Assembly: GCF_947179515.1 (NCBI RefSeq)
Contig: NC_067473.1
Coordinates: 86,008,350-86,072,349, forward strand
Reading direction: 5' to 3'
Source: Apodemus sylvaticus
Lineage: Eukaryota; Chordata; Mammalia; Rodentia; Muridae
Length of the DNA stretch: 64,000 bases
A model generated the notes under the pieces. That model ran no database searches. It was given only the letters and a program-made list of their open reading frames with translations, and was not told where the DNA came from. Of the stretch, positions 44,696 to 56,924 are shown one piece after another (the first letter of the stretch is position 1; each line of letters begins with the position of its first letter). A program made the translations under genes and the position numbers.

Positions 44696-47633
44696 ACCCC
44701 ATTTTTAATAGGGTTATTTGACTCTCTGGAGTCTATCTTCTTGAGTTCTCTGTATATATTGGATATTAGCCCTCTATTGGATGTAGGGTGGTAAATATCT
44801 TTTCCCAATTTGTTGATTGCTGTTTTGTCACATTGACAGTGTTCTTTGTCTTACAGAAGCTTTGTAATTTTATGAGGTCCTGTTTGTTAATTCTTGATCT
44901 TAGAGAATAAGCTATGTGATTTCAGTTTAGGAAAATTTCCTCTTTCCCCGTGTGAGCATTCCCCGTGTGTGAACAATCTTCTACACTTTCTTTTCTATTA
45001 GTTTCAATGTATTTGGTTTTATGTAGAGATCCTCAATCCACTTGGCTTTGAGCTTTTAACAAGGAGCTACGGATGGATTGTTTTGCATTCTTCTGCATGC
45101 TGAAGTCTAGTTGTACCATCACCATTTGTTGCAAAAGCTATGTTTTTTCCACTGGATGGCTTAGATTCATTGTCAAAGATCAAGTGACTGTAAATATATG
45201 GCTTCATTTCTAGGTCTTCAAGTCTATTCCTTTGATCTACCTAGAAATTCTTTTATGGTTAAGAATTATTTTCACTATTTTAAGTTCTTGTTTTTCCATA
45301 TAAATTTGAGAATTGCACTTTCCATACTTTTGAAGAATTATGTTGGGATATTCGTATGGATTGCATTGGATCCGTAGATTGTTTTTTGTAGGACAATCAT
45401 TTTTAATATGTTAATTCTATCAACATGGGAGTTGCATATGCATAAACATGGGAGTTCTCTCCATTTTTGAAATCTTTGATTGCTTTCTTGCGATATTTGA
45501 ATTTATTGCCATATAGATATTTCACTTGTTGGTTAGAGCTTTCCCAAGATATTTTATATTATTTGTGACTATTCTGAGGACTGTTGCTTCTCTTCTTTCT
45601 TTCTCAGCAGGTTTATCATTTGTATGCAGGAAATCTACTCATTTATTTTAGTTTATTTTATATCCTGTCACTGCTGAAGTTGTCAGCTGTAGAAGTCTGT
45701 GGTAGAAATTATGTATTCTACCATATCATCTACAATTAGTGAGACCTTGAATTCATTGCTAATTTTTATCCCATTGATCACCTTTTCTTGTCATATTGCT
45801 CTAGCAAGAACTTTGAGTACTATATTAAATAGATACAAGGAGAGTAAGCATCCTTTTCTTATCCACAATTTTAGTGGGATTGCTTAAAGTATCTCTTTGG
45901 TTAATTTGATATTGGCTGTTGGTTTGCTCTATATTGTTTTTACTACACTTAGGTAAGGGCCTTGAATTCCTGATCTCTCCAGTACTTTTAACATGAAGGA
46001 CTACTGTATTTTGTCAAATGCTTTTTCAGCATCAAATGAGATGATCACATGATTTTTTTTCCTTTGAGTTTGTTTATATAGTGGATTACATTCACGTATT
46101 TTCATATATTGAACAAATCTTGTATCCCAGGGATGAACTCTATTTGATCAAGGCAAATAATAGTTTTGATATGTCCTTGGATTCAGTTTCTGAGAATTTT
46201 ATTGAGTATTTTTGCATTAATATTCATAAGTAAATTGGTTTGAAGTTCTCTCATTTTTTGGGTCCATGTGTGCTTTAGGTATCAGAGAAATTATGGTTTC
46301 ATAGAATAAATTAGGCAGTGCTCTTTCTGTTTCAAAATTATGGAAACATTTAGCAGTATTCATATTAGCTCTTCTTTAAAGTTCTGGTAAGAATTCTACC
46401 AAAAGCCACCTCACCTTTTTTTTTGTTGTTGTTGTTTGTTTGTTTCTTTTATTTGTTGTTTTGTTTTTGCTGTTTCTTTATTTTTATTGGGAGGTTTAAT
46501 GGTTTCCTTTATTACATAAGAGGATATGGGACTTTTCATATACTTTACATGCTCTTGATTTAACTTTGGCATGTGGTGTCATTATAGAAAAACATCTGTT
46601 TCTCCTAGATTGTCCAGTTTTCTTGAGTATAGACTTTTGTAGTAGTATCCGATGTTTTTTTTTTTTTTTTAATTTACTCAGTTTCTGTTGTTATGTCTCC
46701 CTTTCACATCTGATTTTTTTTTTTTTTTTGATTTGTATGTTGTCTATGGGCCTTTTAGATAATTCAGCTAGGGTTTTATCTATCTTTTTGATCTTAAAAA
46801 AACAGCTTTTGGTTTTGTTGATGTATTGTATAGTTCTCATTATTTGTCTTTGTTTGATTTTAGCTCTGAGTTTGACTATTTCCTGCCATCAACTTCTCTT
46901 GGCTATGTTTGCTTCTTTTTGTTCTATAACTCTCAGTTGTACTGTTAAGTTGCTAGTGAAGGATCTCTCTAATTCCTTTACCAGGGGACTTAGTGCTATG
47001 AATTTTCCCCTTAGCACTGCTCTCTTTGTTTATCATAATTTTGAGTATCGTGTGTCTTTGTATTTATTGAATTCCAGGATGTCTTTAATTCCACATTTTT
47101 TATTTCTTCTTTGACCAAGTTCTCATTGAATAGAGAGTTGGTCAATTTGAAGGAGTGTGTGAGTTTTCTGTTGTTTTTATTGTTATTGAAGATGAGCCTT
47201 AATCTGTGGTGATCTGATAGATTGCATAGGATTATTTCAATCTTCTGGTATCAGCTGAGGCTTGTTTTGGGATCAATTTTGGAAAAGGTACCTTGAAATG
47301 TTGTGAAAAATTATATTTTTTTATTTTAGGGGGAATATTCTGTAGATGTATTTTAAGTCAATTTTGTTCATAACCTCTATTAGTTTCGCTGAGTCTGTGT
47401 TTGGTTTCTGTTTCAATGACCTGTCCTTTAGTGATAGAAGGGTGTTGAAATTTCCTATAATTATTGAGTGGGGTTCAATGTGTGTTTTGAGCTTCAGTAA
47501 ACTTTCTTTTATAAGTGTGGGTGTCTTTGCATTTGTACCATATATGTTTAGAATTGAGACTTTCTCTTGGTGGAATTTTAATTTGATGAATATGAAATGT
47601 CCTTCCTCATCTCCCTTGATAACTTTTGGTTAA

Positions 47634-47735
47634 AGGAGAAGGGGAGTGGAGATGGAGGAGGGTCTCTGTGAGGGAGTAACCTGGAGGGTGCAGAGTTTGA
47701 TGTAAATAAAATACATTAATTTAAAAAGACAAAAA
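47634..47735 (+). mobile_element. Short L1-like 3' tail (+) inside old L1
   Basis: About 100 bp G/A-rich sequence ending in 'gatgtaaataaaatacatta' and an A-rich tail, interrupting the antisense ORF2 sequence. Probably a strongly truncated insertion. Confidence 0.5.
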
Positions 47736-49442
47736 AGTCTTTTTTATTGGATATTTGGATGGCAATTCTAGCTTGTTGCTTGGGACCATTTGCATGAACG
47801 ACTTCATTCCAGCCTTTTACTGTGAAGTAGTACTTGTTTTTGTTATTGAGGTTTAGTTCTTATATATTGCAAAATGCTGGATTCTGTTTGCATATCCAGT
47901 TGGTTACCTTATATCTTTTTATAGGGGAATTGAGTCTGTTGATATTGAGAGACATTAAAGACGGATGATTGTCAGTTCCTGTTATGATTGCTGTTGTAGA
48001 TGGCATTATGTGAATCCTTTCCTTCTGGGTTTGTTGTGAGATTTTTAATACCTTGTTTTTTCTTTGGTGTAGGCACCCTCCTCTGTTGGAGTTTGCCTTC
48101 CAGAAGCCTTGTAGGGTTGGATTTGTAAATAGATATTGTTTGAATTTGGCTTTGTCCTGGAATATTTTGGATTCTCCATTTATATTGATTGAAAGTTTTG
48201 CCTAGGGTTGTATTTGTGTTCTCTTAGGGTCTGCATGACCTCTAGCTATGGACTTCTGACTTTTAGTGTCTCTTTTGAGAAGTCTGATATAATTCTGATA
48301 GGTCTTCCTTTATATGAGACTTTTCTTTTTTCCCTTGCAGCTTTTAATATTCTCTTTTTCTGTGCATTTAGGGTTTTAATTATTATGTTACAGACTATTT
48401 TCTTTTCTGGTACAATCTATTTGGTGTTTTAAAGGTTTATGTACATGTATGCTCATCTCTTTCTTCAGGTTGGGGGAATATTTCTTCTATTATTTTGTTG
48501 AAGATGTATTTTTGTCCTTTGAGCTGGGAAACTTTATTCTTCTCTATCTATATTATTCTTAGATTTCTTATTTTCATTGTATTCTGAATTTCCTGGATGT
48601 GTTCAGCTATTAGTTTTTTATGTTTCTGAGTTTTCTTTGACAGTTTGCCCAGTATCTTTTAAGGTATCTTCCAAACCTGAGATTCTCTCTTCTGTTATTT
48701 GTATTATGTTGGTGATGTTTACATCTGTAATTCCTGAACACTTTCCTAGGTTTTCCTTTTCAAGGGTTGCCTTCATTTGTGTTTTCTTTACTGATTCTAC
48801 TTTCATTCTTGGAAATGTTGGAATGTCTTGGACAAGTCTTGGACAACATTGTTCCATTTCTTCACCTGTTATATTTTCCTGTATTTCTATAAGGAATTTA
48901 TTTGCTTCCTGTTTAAGAGCTTCTACTTTTTACCTGTGATTTCCTGTATTTCTTTCAATGAGTTATTTATATTCTCTTTAATGGACTCTACTATCTTCAT
49001 AAAAGTATTTTAGGTCAGGTTCAACATTTTCAAGTGTTTTGGTGTATCCAGAGCTTGCTCTGTTTGGAGAACTGATTTTCTGTGATTAAGGACATAGACT
49101 TCTGTTGCTTATAGTCCAGTACTTGCTTCTTGCCATCTGGTTATCCCTTGTATGACCTGGTCTGGTGTTGCCAGTCTCCTGGTAGGCCTATATCCCTGGC
49201 TGTATCAGATCTCCTTTGAAGCCTACAGACTGGGGTCTTTGGAGGGCCAGCAAAGCTACTTATTTGTTGCCCTGGCTGAAGGCCTTCAGACACTTAGGTC
49301 TTCAAAAGACAAGTCACACTATTGTGCTGAGTATGACTGTTCTCCTAAGAGGCATTTAGGCTGTATGGTCTGCTGTGCTGTGGGCAGAACAGTTATACTC
49401 CGTTCTGGAGGCTGTGAGATGGTGGTGTCTTCAGAGGATCAG

Positions 49443-50130
49443 ACAATTTTTTCATTGTGCCTTTATAGCAATTATAAACTGTGTATTCAGATGCTGGTTT
49501 GTATATTCAGATATCGGGTTGCAATCTGGATAATGACAATGTCAACTATCTCTGCTATCTATATTATATATAAATTGTTTTCCATCACCTCTGCTTTGTT
49601 TATAAAAGATCTGATGAGCTAATTAGCTTGGCAGAAGTGAATAGTGCAGGAATTCTTATACTAGTCAGGGATTCCCAGATGGTGACAAAGATCACTAGAA
49701 GAAGAGTTTGAAGAAAACATTCAGAGAAAACAGAGTAATTCCCCATGTGGGTTGAAATGAAGGAGAAGGAGTTATGAGGGGACACACACGGGCCAGAACA
49801 AGCCATGACAAGCCCAAATAGCAAGTAATAGGACATTTATATGAGGATTATCAGTCTAGTTGCATTAGAATGGTTCAGAACATGTTCAACTTAGGCTTGC
49901 AATGTATAAATAAGAATGCCAAGTTTCTGTGTCCTTACTTCAGAGATAAAATCAGGAGGGCACGTGTAGAAATGCCCTGCATTTACTTGGGACCCAAAGG
50001 GATGTTAGAACTCCTTCCTCCTTACAAAATACTATTGCATTTTGGGTTATTGCCCAATAACTGAGTGGGGGGCATAAACTGGCACAGAATCTATACTTAT
50101 ATAGAAATCTAAACTTAGAACCTGTCTTAG
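49443..50130 (+). mobile_element. LTR-like element, copy 2 of 3
   Basis: Colinear with 11586-12245 (shared 'actgtgtattcagatgctg', 'tagtgcaggaattctta', 'ccctgcatttacttggg'). Abuts the 5' end of the ancient L1. No coding frame; the plus-strand frame at 49152-49622 spans L1 5' UTR and this LTR and is not a gene. Confidence 0.6.
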
Positions 50131-50780
50131 AGCATGAAAAGACCCAGGTAAAAGTTACAAACAAGTATTCTTGGGGACAGAGCAGTTTTCTAATTCTGTG
50201 TCTTTAAGATAATGATGCCAAGAAACAGGATAATTTAAATGATTTCATAGCAATCACAAGTCACCTAAAACTGAGACAGATGGGTGACTTCATCCCATTC
50301 TAGCAGTGGTGCTTTCCCCCATGCACTGCTTGGTTCTGGAAAGGATCAAAATGAGTGCTAGTCTTGGGGCAGGTAGTTCTCTGGACTGGGTGTGCCATCC
50401 ACCTCACAAAAGCTGCAGTTCTATGTCCAACCTGACCATGCCTGGTGGGTAGCTGTGCTACTGCTTTACATAGGTTCCCATACAGACCTAGCATAGCTTG
50501 ATGGCATCACTTTTTAAGCCCAAGCAGGACCGAAATGCAGTACAGAACACTATAGATCAGAATGGTGGCCCATATCCTACCTGGAACAAACATGCATGAT
50601 GCCAGGCAGTGCCCTTTATCATGAGCCTCTACTCTCATGTGAGGTCACATAGAGTTCCAAGCCCCATAAAGCTGAGTGTACTACCTACACAGACAGCAAA
50701 CAGCTCACAGTGTAACAGAACTGCCACTTCTCTGTGAACTGACAGACTGGGCTGAGGCTAGTCACCAAGAGAGGTTTGAG
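50131..50780. repeat. Unassigned moderately GC-rich sequence
   Basis: 50575-50695 resembles 7890-8035, so at least part is an interspersed repeat. No open frame with recognisable protein similarity. Confidence 0.3.
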
Positions 50781-52845
50781 CTGAACCACAAAGGGACACA
50801 GAAGACTCAGGAATAATCTGTGTATAAATGAAATTTTGACCTGGTAAAATGTCTGGAATTATGCTTAAATGTAAATGAAAAATGGAGAGTGGATAAAAAA
50901 AAATCATAGCCAGGTATAAATAGTTTGAAATTAGTAAAATTAATTTCTTAAGAGAAAAATAAAATATAAAGAAAAGGCCTTGCAAAGAAAGAAAAAATTA
51001 ATACAAGAATGTAATAAGGTTAGAAAACAATAACATAAATTAATTAATGTGTATAAATAATCATGAAGAGAAAATATAGAAAAGGTGTTTATAAGGTACA
51101 TGAAGAAAAATGAAACAGAAGATACACATTCATTAAAATACTGAGTTTAGTTATAAAATATTAAAATCTCCAAAGACAGAAGAAAGAAAAATAAAGTTTG
51201 CCAAGAAAGGAGAGTTTCAGAGAGTAAAAACAAAAATATTTTCCTTATTAAAAATGGCAAACATTGTAAATGAAGGCATTTGGACATCTAGTTTTGATTT
51301 TACTGTCCACATAAAATAATTTTATGTCAAGTAATGACTATAATTTTATACAATTTCTTTAAGGGACATTAGACTAAAGCACGCTATGAGAAAGAGAAGA
51401 CTAAAATCAAATGCTAGAATGAAGGCCATTGTAGAGAGACTTGAGGATTTCCTAAGTCAAAATAAATAATTTTCAAAGAATCCAATGTGGAACCTACAAT
51501 GACACCTAAAAATCTAATTCCAGGTGAAAAAAATCTGGGAAGGCTTGAGCAAGTAGAATGGTAATCCATCAAGATGCAATAAACTGAGTCAAAAAATACA
51601 GATTCTGTATGATTAAGTTACAGATAGCTTCCCTAAGATAGGCAATATCTTTATTTCCTATGAGCTCCCAAATGAAAGATATTCCTACCCTACCACCCAC
51701 ACTCCAACTCCTGGAATCAGGAAGCAATTTTAAGGGAACTGTGTCTCAATTCCAAAATGAGGGGTGGTTGGTTTTTGGTCTTTTGGTGGCTGAATTATTA
51801 ATGGTCTTAGTCAAGGAAGAAGCAAGGTAAGGGACAAGAGATTCAGGGATTTCATTCACTTTTTGTTACCTCTATTCTTTCTCTCTTGAGCAATGTTAAA
51901 GAAAAGGGGGTGGAAATGAAAGATAAATGCAGGGATATATGAATGATATGTTAAAGGGTAGAATATGCAATCTAATTTTGGGGCAAAGAGAACCAGAAAT
52001 TTTATTTTGTATGTACTTTGTATATTGATGCAACATTAAGGTTATATTTCATTAAAACATATTATGAATTTATGTTTCAACTCTTTTTCTAAGGTATTGA
52101 ACCTATCTAATTCTAAAATATATGTTAAATTCTAGTCTTTTGGATGATTCCTTACAAAATGTTTAGGATAAACTAGAAATGCAAGTAGTAATCAATCAAC
52201 CTTATTGGTCACATTAGATACTAGTTTATTTAATAACAAAAATAATTTCCATTTAGATTCCTTAGTTGCTAACATTAAGGAGATATTAGCTAACTAGATA
52301 TGAGTAAATCAGATACACCATATATAGACAAATTGTTTTTAAAAACTCAGTTATCTACAGACTAAAGTATAAAAATTGCATTATTAATAAAAGAGTTTTC
52401 ATGACAATGATGTGACTTCTCCTGGCAGCATGTCTGTTCTGCTTCAAGAAGTTAATGAATTTTGAAGAACCACTTTATGATGTTTGCTTCAATTGTGGCA
52501 GAATAGCCACTGTGCAAAAATAAAGCAAGCAAACAAACAAACAAACAAACACAAACAAAACTTAAAACCAAAAACAAACAAAAAATAGCAAGCACAACAA
52601 GAATAAAACAAACTGCAAAAACAAACAAAAGTTGACCTTGTCTCAAATGCAGATAGAATGCTCTCCAAACTGAAAAAAAATGGAATTCATGGAAGTTGAC
52701 TGCCAAGCTTTGCAAGGACAAGTCAGGCAACTTCTTCAATATTCCTGCTTCATAAAAAAAAATTCTGCTCCTATGACTCAAAAAAATTTTGGGCAATTCT
52801 CCAGGCAGATAGCTGTCTCTGTCATATCTATAATTTTAGATGTTG
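50781..52845. other. AT-rich sequence, no gene seen
   Basis: Long A/T-rich region with only short frames. Contains a (CAAA)n-like tract at 52522-52560, and runs of A on the plus strand give Phe/Leu-rich minus frames without domains. No L1 recognised. Confidence 0.5.
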
Positions 52846-53207
52846 CTTAGCCTGCACTTCCTGTACACTGTCGTGATATTTAATTCCTCTCATGCATCTA
52901 GTGGGGGTAAAGACTACATAGGTATGGTTTCACAATTAAGCCTAAATTGTTTAGGATTGAGAAAAAGATTTCAGATCTAAAAACATAACTCTAGATTATG
53001 AATGCAAGTTTCCATAAAAAGAATTTAACTATAGAACTCTAATGTCACCAATACAGAAAAGATAGTACTTTTCCCAGGATTGCCAAATAAAAATGGGCTT
53101 CACACTGTTTACATAAGTTTACTTGAGGAGTTTTCATTATTTGTTAGTATTGAAGATAGCTTATTACTAATAGAGAAGGGATCATTTATTGAACTAACAG
53201 TCTGATA

Positions 53208-53740
53208 TGTTGGGGGACAGTTTTGTGTACTGTCTGTTTAGATGTTGATTTCTTTCTCTTTTTAATATTTTTATTTTCTATATTCTTTGTTTACATTCCA
53301 AATGATTTCCCCTTTCCCAGATCCCCCCTCCCCATGACTATGGCATGGTCAACAACATTGGTCTCCTTATTTTCTAAGAATTATTTTCCACCATCTCTGA
53401 TTTGTTAAAAAAAAGATATGATCAGTCAACTTAGAATGACAAAAGAGTATTGGGTGGATCTTTGTATACTAGTCAGGAGGACCCAGAAGGAAATTTAGTG
53501 AGCAGAAAAGGACCACAAGGGGAAGAGGAGTTGAGAAACTGGATGGAGAGAACAGCAGGATTAACCATGAGTTTGCTCTGAGTGAGCAGCTGTGAGACAC
53601 CTGAACGAGCCTGTTTGATACTACATGGAAAATATCAGGGGACATTTTCGGGTTTTACCTGCATAGTCATTTTAGAATAGCTTAGAATCTGCCATCCCTA
53701 GTCTTGCAGTCTTAATAAAAATACCAGGTGCTCTGTCGTT
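53208..53740 (+). mobile_element. LTR-like element, copy 3 of 3
   Basis: Begins tgttgggggacagttttgtg and ends with 'cttaataaaaataccaggt'. Colinear with 11586-12080. Interrupted by an ~80-bp minus-strand L1 terminus at 53255-53335. Confidence 0.6.
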
Positions 53741-53744
53741 TTTT

Positions 53745-54190
53745 TAATTAGATATTTTTACTATTTAAATTTTACTATTTAAATTTTAATTAGATATTTT
53801 TACTATTTAAATTTCAAATGTTATCCCTTTTCCTGTTTTCCCCTCTGAAAACCCACTATCAACACCCCCCCTTCCTCTGCTCACCACCCACACCTCCTTC
53901 CCTGTCCTGACATTCCCCTATACTGGGACATTGAGCCTTCTCATGACAAAGGACCGCTCCTCTCATTGATCTTCAACAAGGCTATTCTCTGCTACACATG
54001 CAGCTGGAGACCTGGGTCCCTCCATGCGTACTCTTTGGTTGGTGGTTTAATCCCTGTGTGCTCTGGGAGTACATGGGATGGATCTTCAGGTGGGGCAGTC
54101 TCTGGTTGCTCTTTCCTTCAGTCTCTGCTCCACAGTTTGTTTCTGTATCTCCTACAATGGGTATTTTGTTTCCCCTTCTAAGAAGGATTA
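53745..54190 (-). mobile_element. LINE-1 3' UTR (minus)
   Basis: Antisense 3' UTR with a duplicated terminal segment: 'tttaattagatatttttact' occurs twice (about 53744 and 53789) before 'tttcaaatgttatccctttt'. It ends near 54190. Confidence 0.8.
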
Positions 54191-54479
54191 GAAGGGGATC
54201 TAAAATGCATTAGAACAGGCAGAAAAATCGCCTCTATCTGTGGCAAAAAGGAAATTTGAAAACCTCTACTCAAAGAAGTGCATATCCATGCAGACAACCT
54301 GCATGTTTTAATACAAAAACACACCCACACACACACAAGCACACACACATTTGTATGCTTGGTCACTAGGGACACTTTATACTTAGCAAGTAGAAGGTTG
54401 GCTTTGTGGTAGGTAGTACATGTGACCTTGTTGGAGGAAGTGTCACTGAGGCTGAGCCTTGAGGTTTCAAATGCTCAAG
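54191..54479. other. Unassigned sequence with short (CA)n
   Basis: No gene. CA-rich tract at 54319-54350. Confidence 0.5.
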
Positions 54480-54700
54480 CCATGTCCAGTGTCTCCTCCT
54501 GTTGCATGCTGATTAGGATTTGGAACTCTCAGCTCCTTCCCCCGCCCGCTGCCTGCAAGTATCCATGCCTCCTATCATGGTGACAATGGACTAAACCTCT
54601 GAAACTGTTAACAATTCCCAATTAATGTTTTGTTTTTATTAGAGTTGTCATCTTGATGTTGTCTCTTCACAGCCATAGAACATTTTGTACAACCTGAACT
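54400..54700 (-). mobile_element. URR1-like repeat (opposite orientation)
   Basis: 'ttgttggaggaagtgtcact', 'aggatttggaactctcagct', 'cctatcatggtgacaatgga' and terminal 'gtctcttcacagccatagaa' match the other orientation of the URR1-type element at 17578. A shorter relative is at 36330-36525 in unit C. Confidence 0.6.
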
Positions 54701-55024
54701 TTAATGGATTTTCCTTGGAATTAAACAGAAATTTCAAAAAATAAATAAATAAAAAAGGACAAACAGAAGAAAAATCTGGTTGTTGAATTTTTTTTGACAC
54801 GAAAAAGTTTTAAGACGAATTATGCTGAAACACATAGTTAATAGTCATTGTAAGGACAAATTAATGGGACGAAACATACACTCGAAAGGAAAAAGTGTCC
54901 CAGAGAAGTTTTTTTAGCAGATAAGATGCTCTAACTATACAAAGAGGTGGGGCATTAATGTTACATAACCAGGATTTTGCACTATTTATATAGCATGGAT
55001 TTTTAGGGTCATTTGCCTAGCACA

Positions 55025-55130
55025 GGCTTTCTTTCTTTCTTCATTTCTTTGTTTCTTTGTTTCTTCCTTTCTTCCTTTCTTCCTTTCTTCCTTCCTTTCT
55101 TTCTTTTTTCCTTCCTTTCTTCCTTTATTT
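55025..55130. repeat. (CTTT)n/(TTCC)n pyrimidine tract
   Basis: About 105 bp of mixed CTTT/CCTT tetranucleotides on the plus strand. Confidence 0.95.
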
Positions 55131-55253
55131 CATTTTAAAATTATTTTTATTGCATATTTTCTTTATTTATTTACATTTCCAAAATTAGCCCCTCTCCCCC
55201 TACCCTGGAAATTCCCTATTCCAGTCCCCTGCACCTGCTTCTATGAGGGTGCT
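55131..55253 (-). mobile_element. LINE-1 3' terminus (minus)
   Basis: 'ttattgcatattttctttat' and 'ttacatttccaaaattagcc', C-rich 3' UTR start, then an abrupt change to plus-orientation L1 3' UTR. Confidence 0.75.
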
Positions 55254-55750
55254 CAATGTAGAGACTGTGACACCTGGGGATACAACACTTATACAGCCAC
55301 CAAACCCAGACACTATTGTGGATACCAAGAAGTGCTTGCTGACAGGAGCTGGCTACAGCTGTCTCCTGAGAGGCTCGGCGAGAGCCTTCCAAATAAGGGG
55401 AAGATGCTCTAAACCATCCATTGGACTGTGCATGAGCTCCCCAATAGAGGAGTTAGAGAAGGTACTAAAGGATCTGAAGGGGTTTGTGACCCCATAGGAG
55501 GAACAACAATATCAACTAACCAGAGACCCCAGAGCTCCCATCAGCTAAATCACCAAGTAATGAGTACACATGGAGGGATCCATGACTCCAGCTGCATATG
55601 TAGCAGAGGATGGCCTTGTCAGGCATCAATAATAGGAGAAGCCCTTGGTCCAGTGAAAGCTTGATGCCCCAGTGTGGGACAATGCCAGGGAGGGGAGGTG
55701 GGACTGGATGGGTGGGTTGGTGAGAAATATAATATAAATTTAAAAAGATG
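55254..55750 (+). mobile_element. LINE-1 3' UTR (+)
   Basis: Sense 3' UTR (ccaaacccagacactattgt, 'tgctgacaggagctggctac', 'ggagggatccatgactccag') ending 'aaatataatataaatttaaa' at about 55745. The plus frames here are untranslated sequence. Confidence 0.85.
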
Positions 55751-56341
55751 AATTAGGCTGAATGGGTACTCAAGAATGTTATAGAAATTAAAAATTTGTT
55801 TAAATAGATTTCAAATACCAATCTATTCGCCGTGAAAGTTTTCAAATATCCAGAGAGCTTTAGAGTATGGGTATACCTTAAATTTGTGAGTTCAGTCCCA
55901 AGAATCCTTCATATCATACATAAAACTCCAGATTTAATATTTGCCATAAGAATGTGTGGCTCTGTTTGGAATCCTCTCACCTAGCCTCTCACTTATCCAT
56001 TTCTCCTTGTCTTTGCTTAAACTGAAAATCTTTCTGTGAAATAAACAAATCAATTTTTCTTTCCTTCATGTTTTTTCTTTCAGAAAGGAGTATTAACAAT
56101 CCAAACACAGTCCTACAGAATGCCCAAAGGTAAGGACCAACAAGGATTGGCCAACAACCAACCCCACCTCTCGAGAACATAGAATTTATAATCCTCTGAA
56201 AAGGTACCAGAATTCCAAATGTCACACAACTACAGAACCTATCTGCAGCTGTCAAAACCATGAATCCACTCAGTTATGAGGCAAATATTAGTTGCTGTAG
56301 ATAATTTTTAATAGCCCCACACCTAGCAATAAAAGGAAAAT

Positions 56342-56637
56342 ACCTTCTTCTTCTTCTTCTTCTTCTTCTTCTTCTTCTTCTTCTTCTTCTTCTTCTTCTT
56401 CTTCTTCTTCTTCTTCTTCTTCTTCTTCTTCTTCTCCTCCTCCTCCTCCTCCTCCTCCTCCTCCTCCTCCTCCTCCTCCTCCTCCTTCTCCTCCTCCTCC
56501 TTCTCCTCCTCCTCCTTCTCCTCCTCCTCCTCCTTCTTCTCCTCCTTCTCCTCCTTCTCCTCGTCCTCCTTCTCCTCCTCCTCCTCCTTTTCCTCCTCCT
56601 TCTCCTCCTTTTCCTCCTCCTCCTTCTTCTTCTCTTT
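56342..56637. repeat. (CTT)n-(CTC)n pyrimidine microsatellite, ~296 bp
   Basis: About 92 bp of CTT, then about 50 bp of CTC, then mixed CTC/CTT units, with almost no purine on the plus strand. The minus strand gives a poly(Lys/Glu) frame that is not a gene. The longest pure strand-asymmetric tract in the window. Confidence 0.98.
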
Positions 56638-56924
56638 CATCAAAAGTTTTATTGTTTTAATAATTAAAAGACAAAACAAACAAGAAAGCCATACTAAAAA
56701 ACTACTTATTTTCTTGAGTTACGACAGTGAGGCAGTTTTGAGGCCTGAAAATCTACCATTAATGAAGCTGCTAGAGCTTCAGAGGTATGGGCCTTGCTAT
56801 TGAGCCAAGGACCAGGAATACCTGGCTAGCGCCTGGCAGGCACATTCCCAGAACTTCCAGTAGATGGGAACATTGTGCAAAGAATCTTTCACTCTGCAGT
56901 GTTTTTGAAGGGTGGTGGGGTTTT
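56638..56924. other. Unassigned sequence
   Basis: No match within the duplicated flanks and no gene recognised. Confidence 0.4.

Larger units (their letters stand above)
42955..49440 (-). mobile_element. Full-length ancient LINE-1 (minus), with nested insertions
   Basis: 3' UTR 42955-43680, ORF2 relic 43680 to about 47990 (split by a young L1 at 44286-44695 and a short plus-strand tail at 47634-47735), ORF1 relic about 48080-49135, 5' UTR-like 49140-49440. ORF1 shows only fragments (48857-48618, coiled-coil type). The endonuclease and RT regions are recognisable by nucleotide colinearity with 20139-23961 but broken throughout. The most diverged full-length copy in the window. Confidence 0.82.
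52846..56341 (+). repeat. Lipocalin unit D upstream flank, with insertions
   Basis: 52846-53207, 54720-55015 and 55760-56341 match unit C (35920-38170). Between them lie an LTR-like element, several L1 tails, a URR1-like repeat and microsatellites. The flank resumes at about 63610. The corresponding gene would lie beyond the right edge. Confidence 0.7.

Noticed and set aside
49152..49622. 156-codon plus frame with Cys and Trp
   Set aside because: Spans the antisense L1 5' UTR and the start of an LTR-like element; no conserved domain.
55131..55750. Twin-primed L1 at the facing 3' UTRs
   Set aside because: Both halves contain an L1 3' terminus, which one inverted insertion cannot give.
56323..56679. 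118-codon Lys/Glu-rich minus frame
   Set aside because: Entirely made by the CTT/CTC microsatellite.
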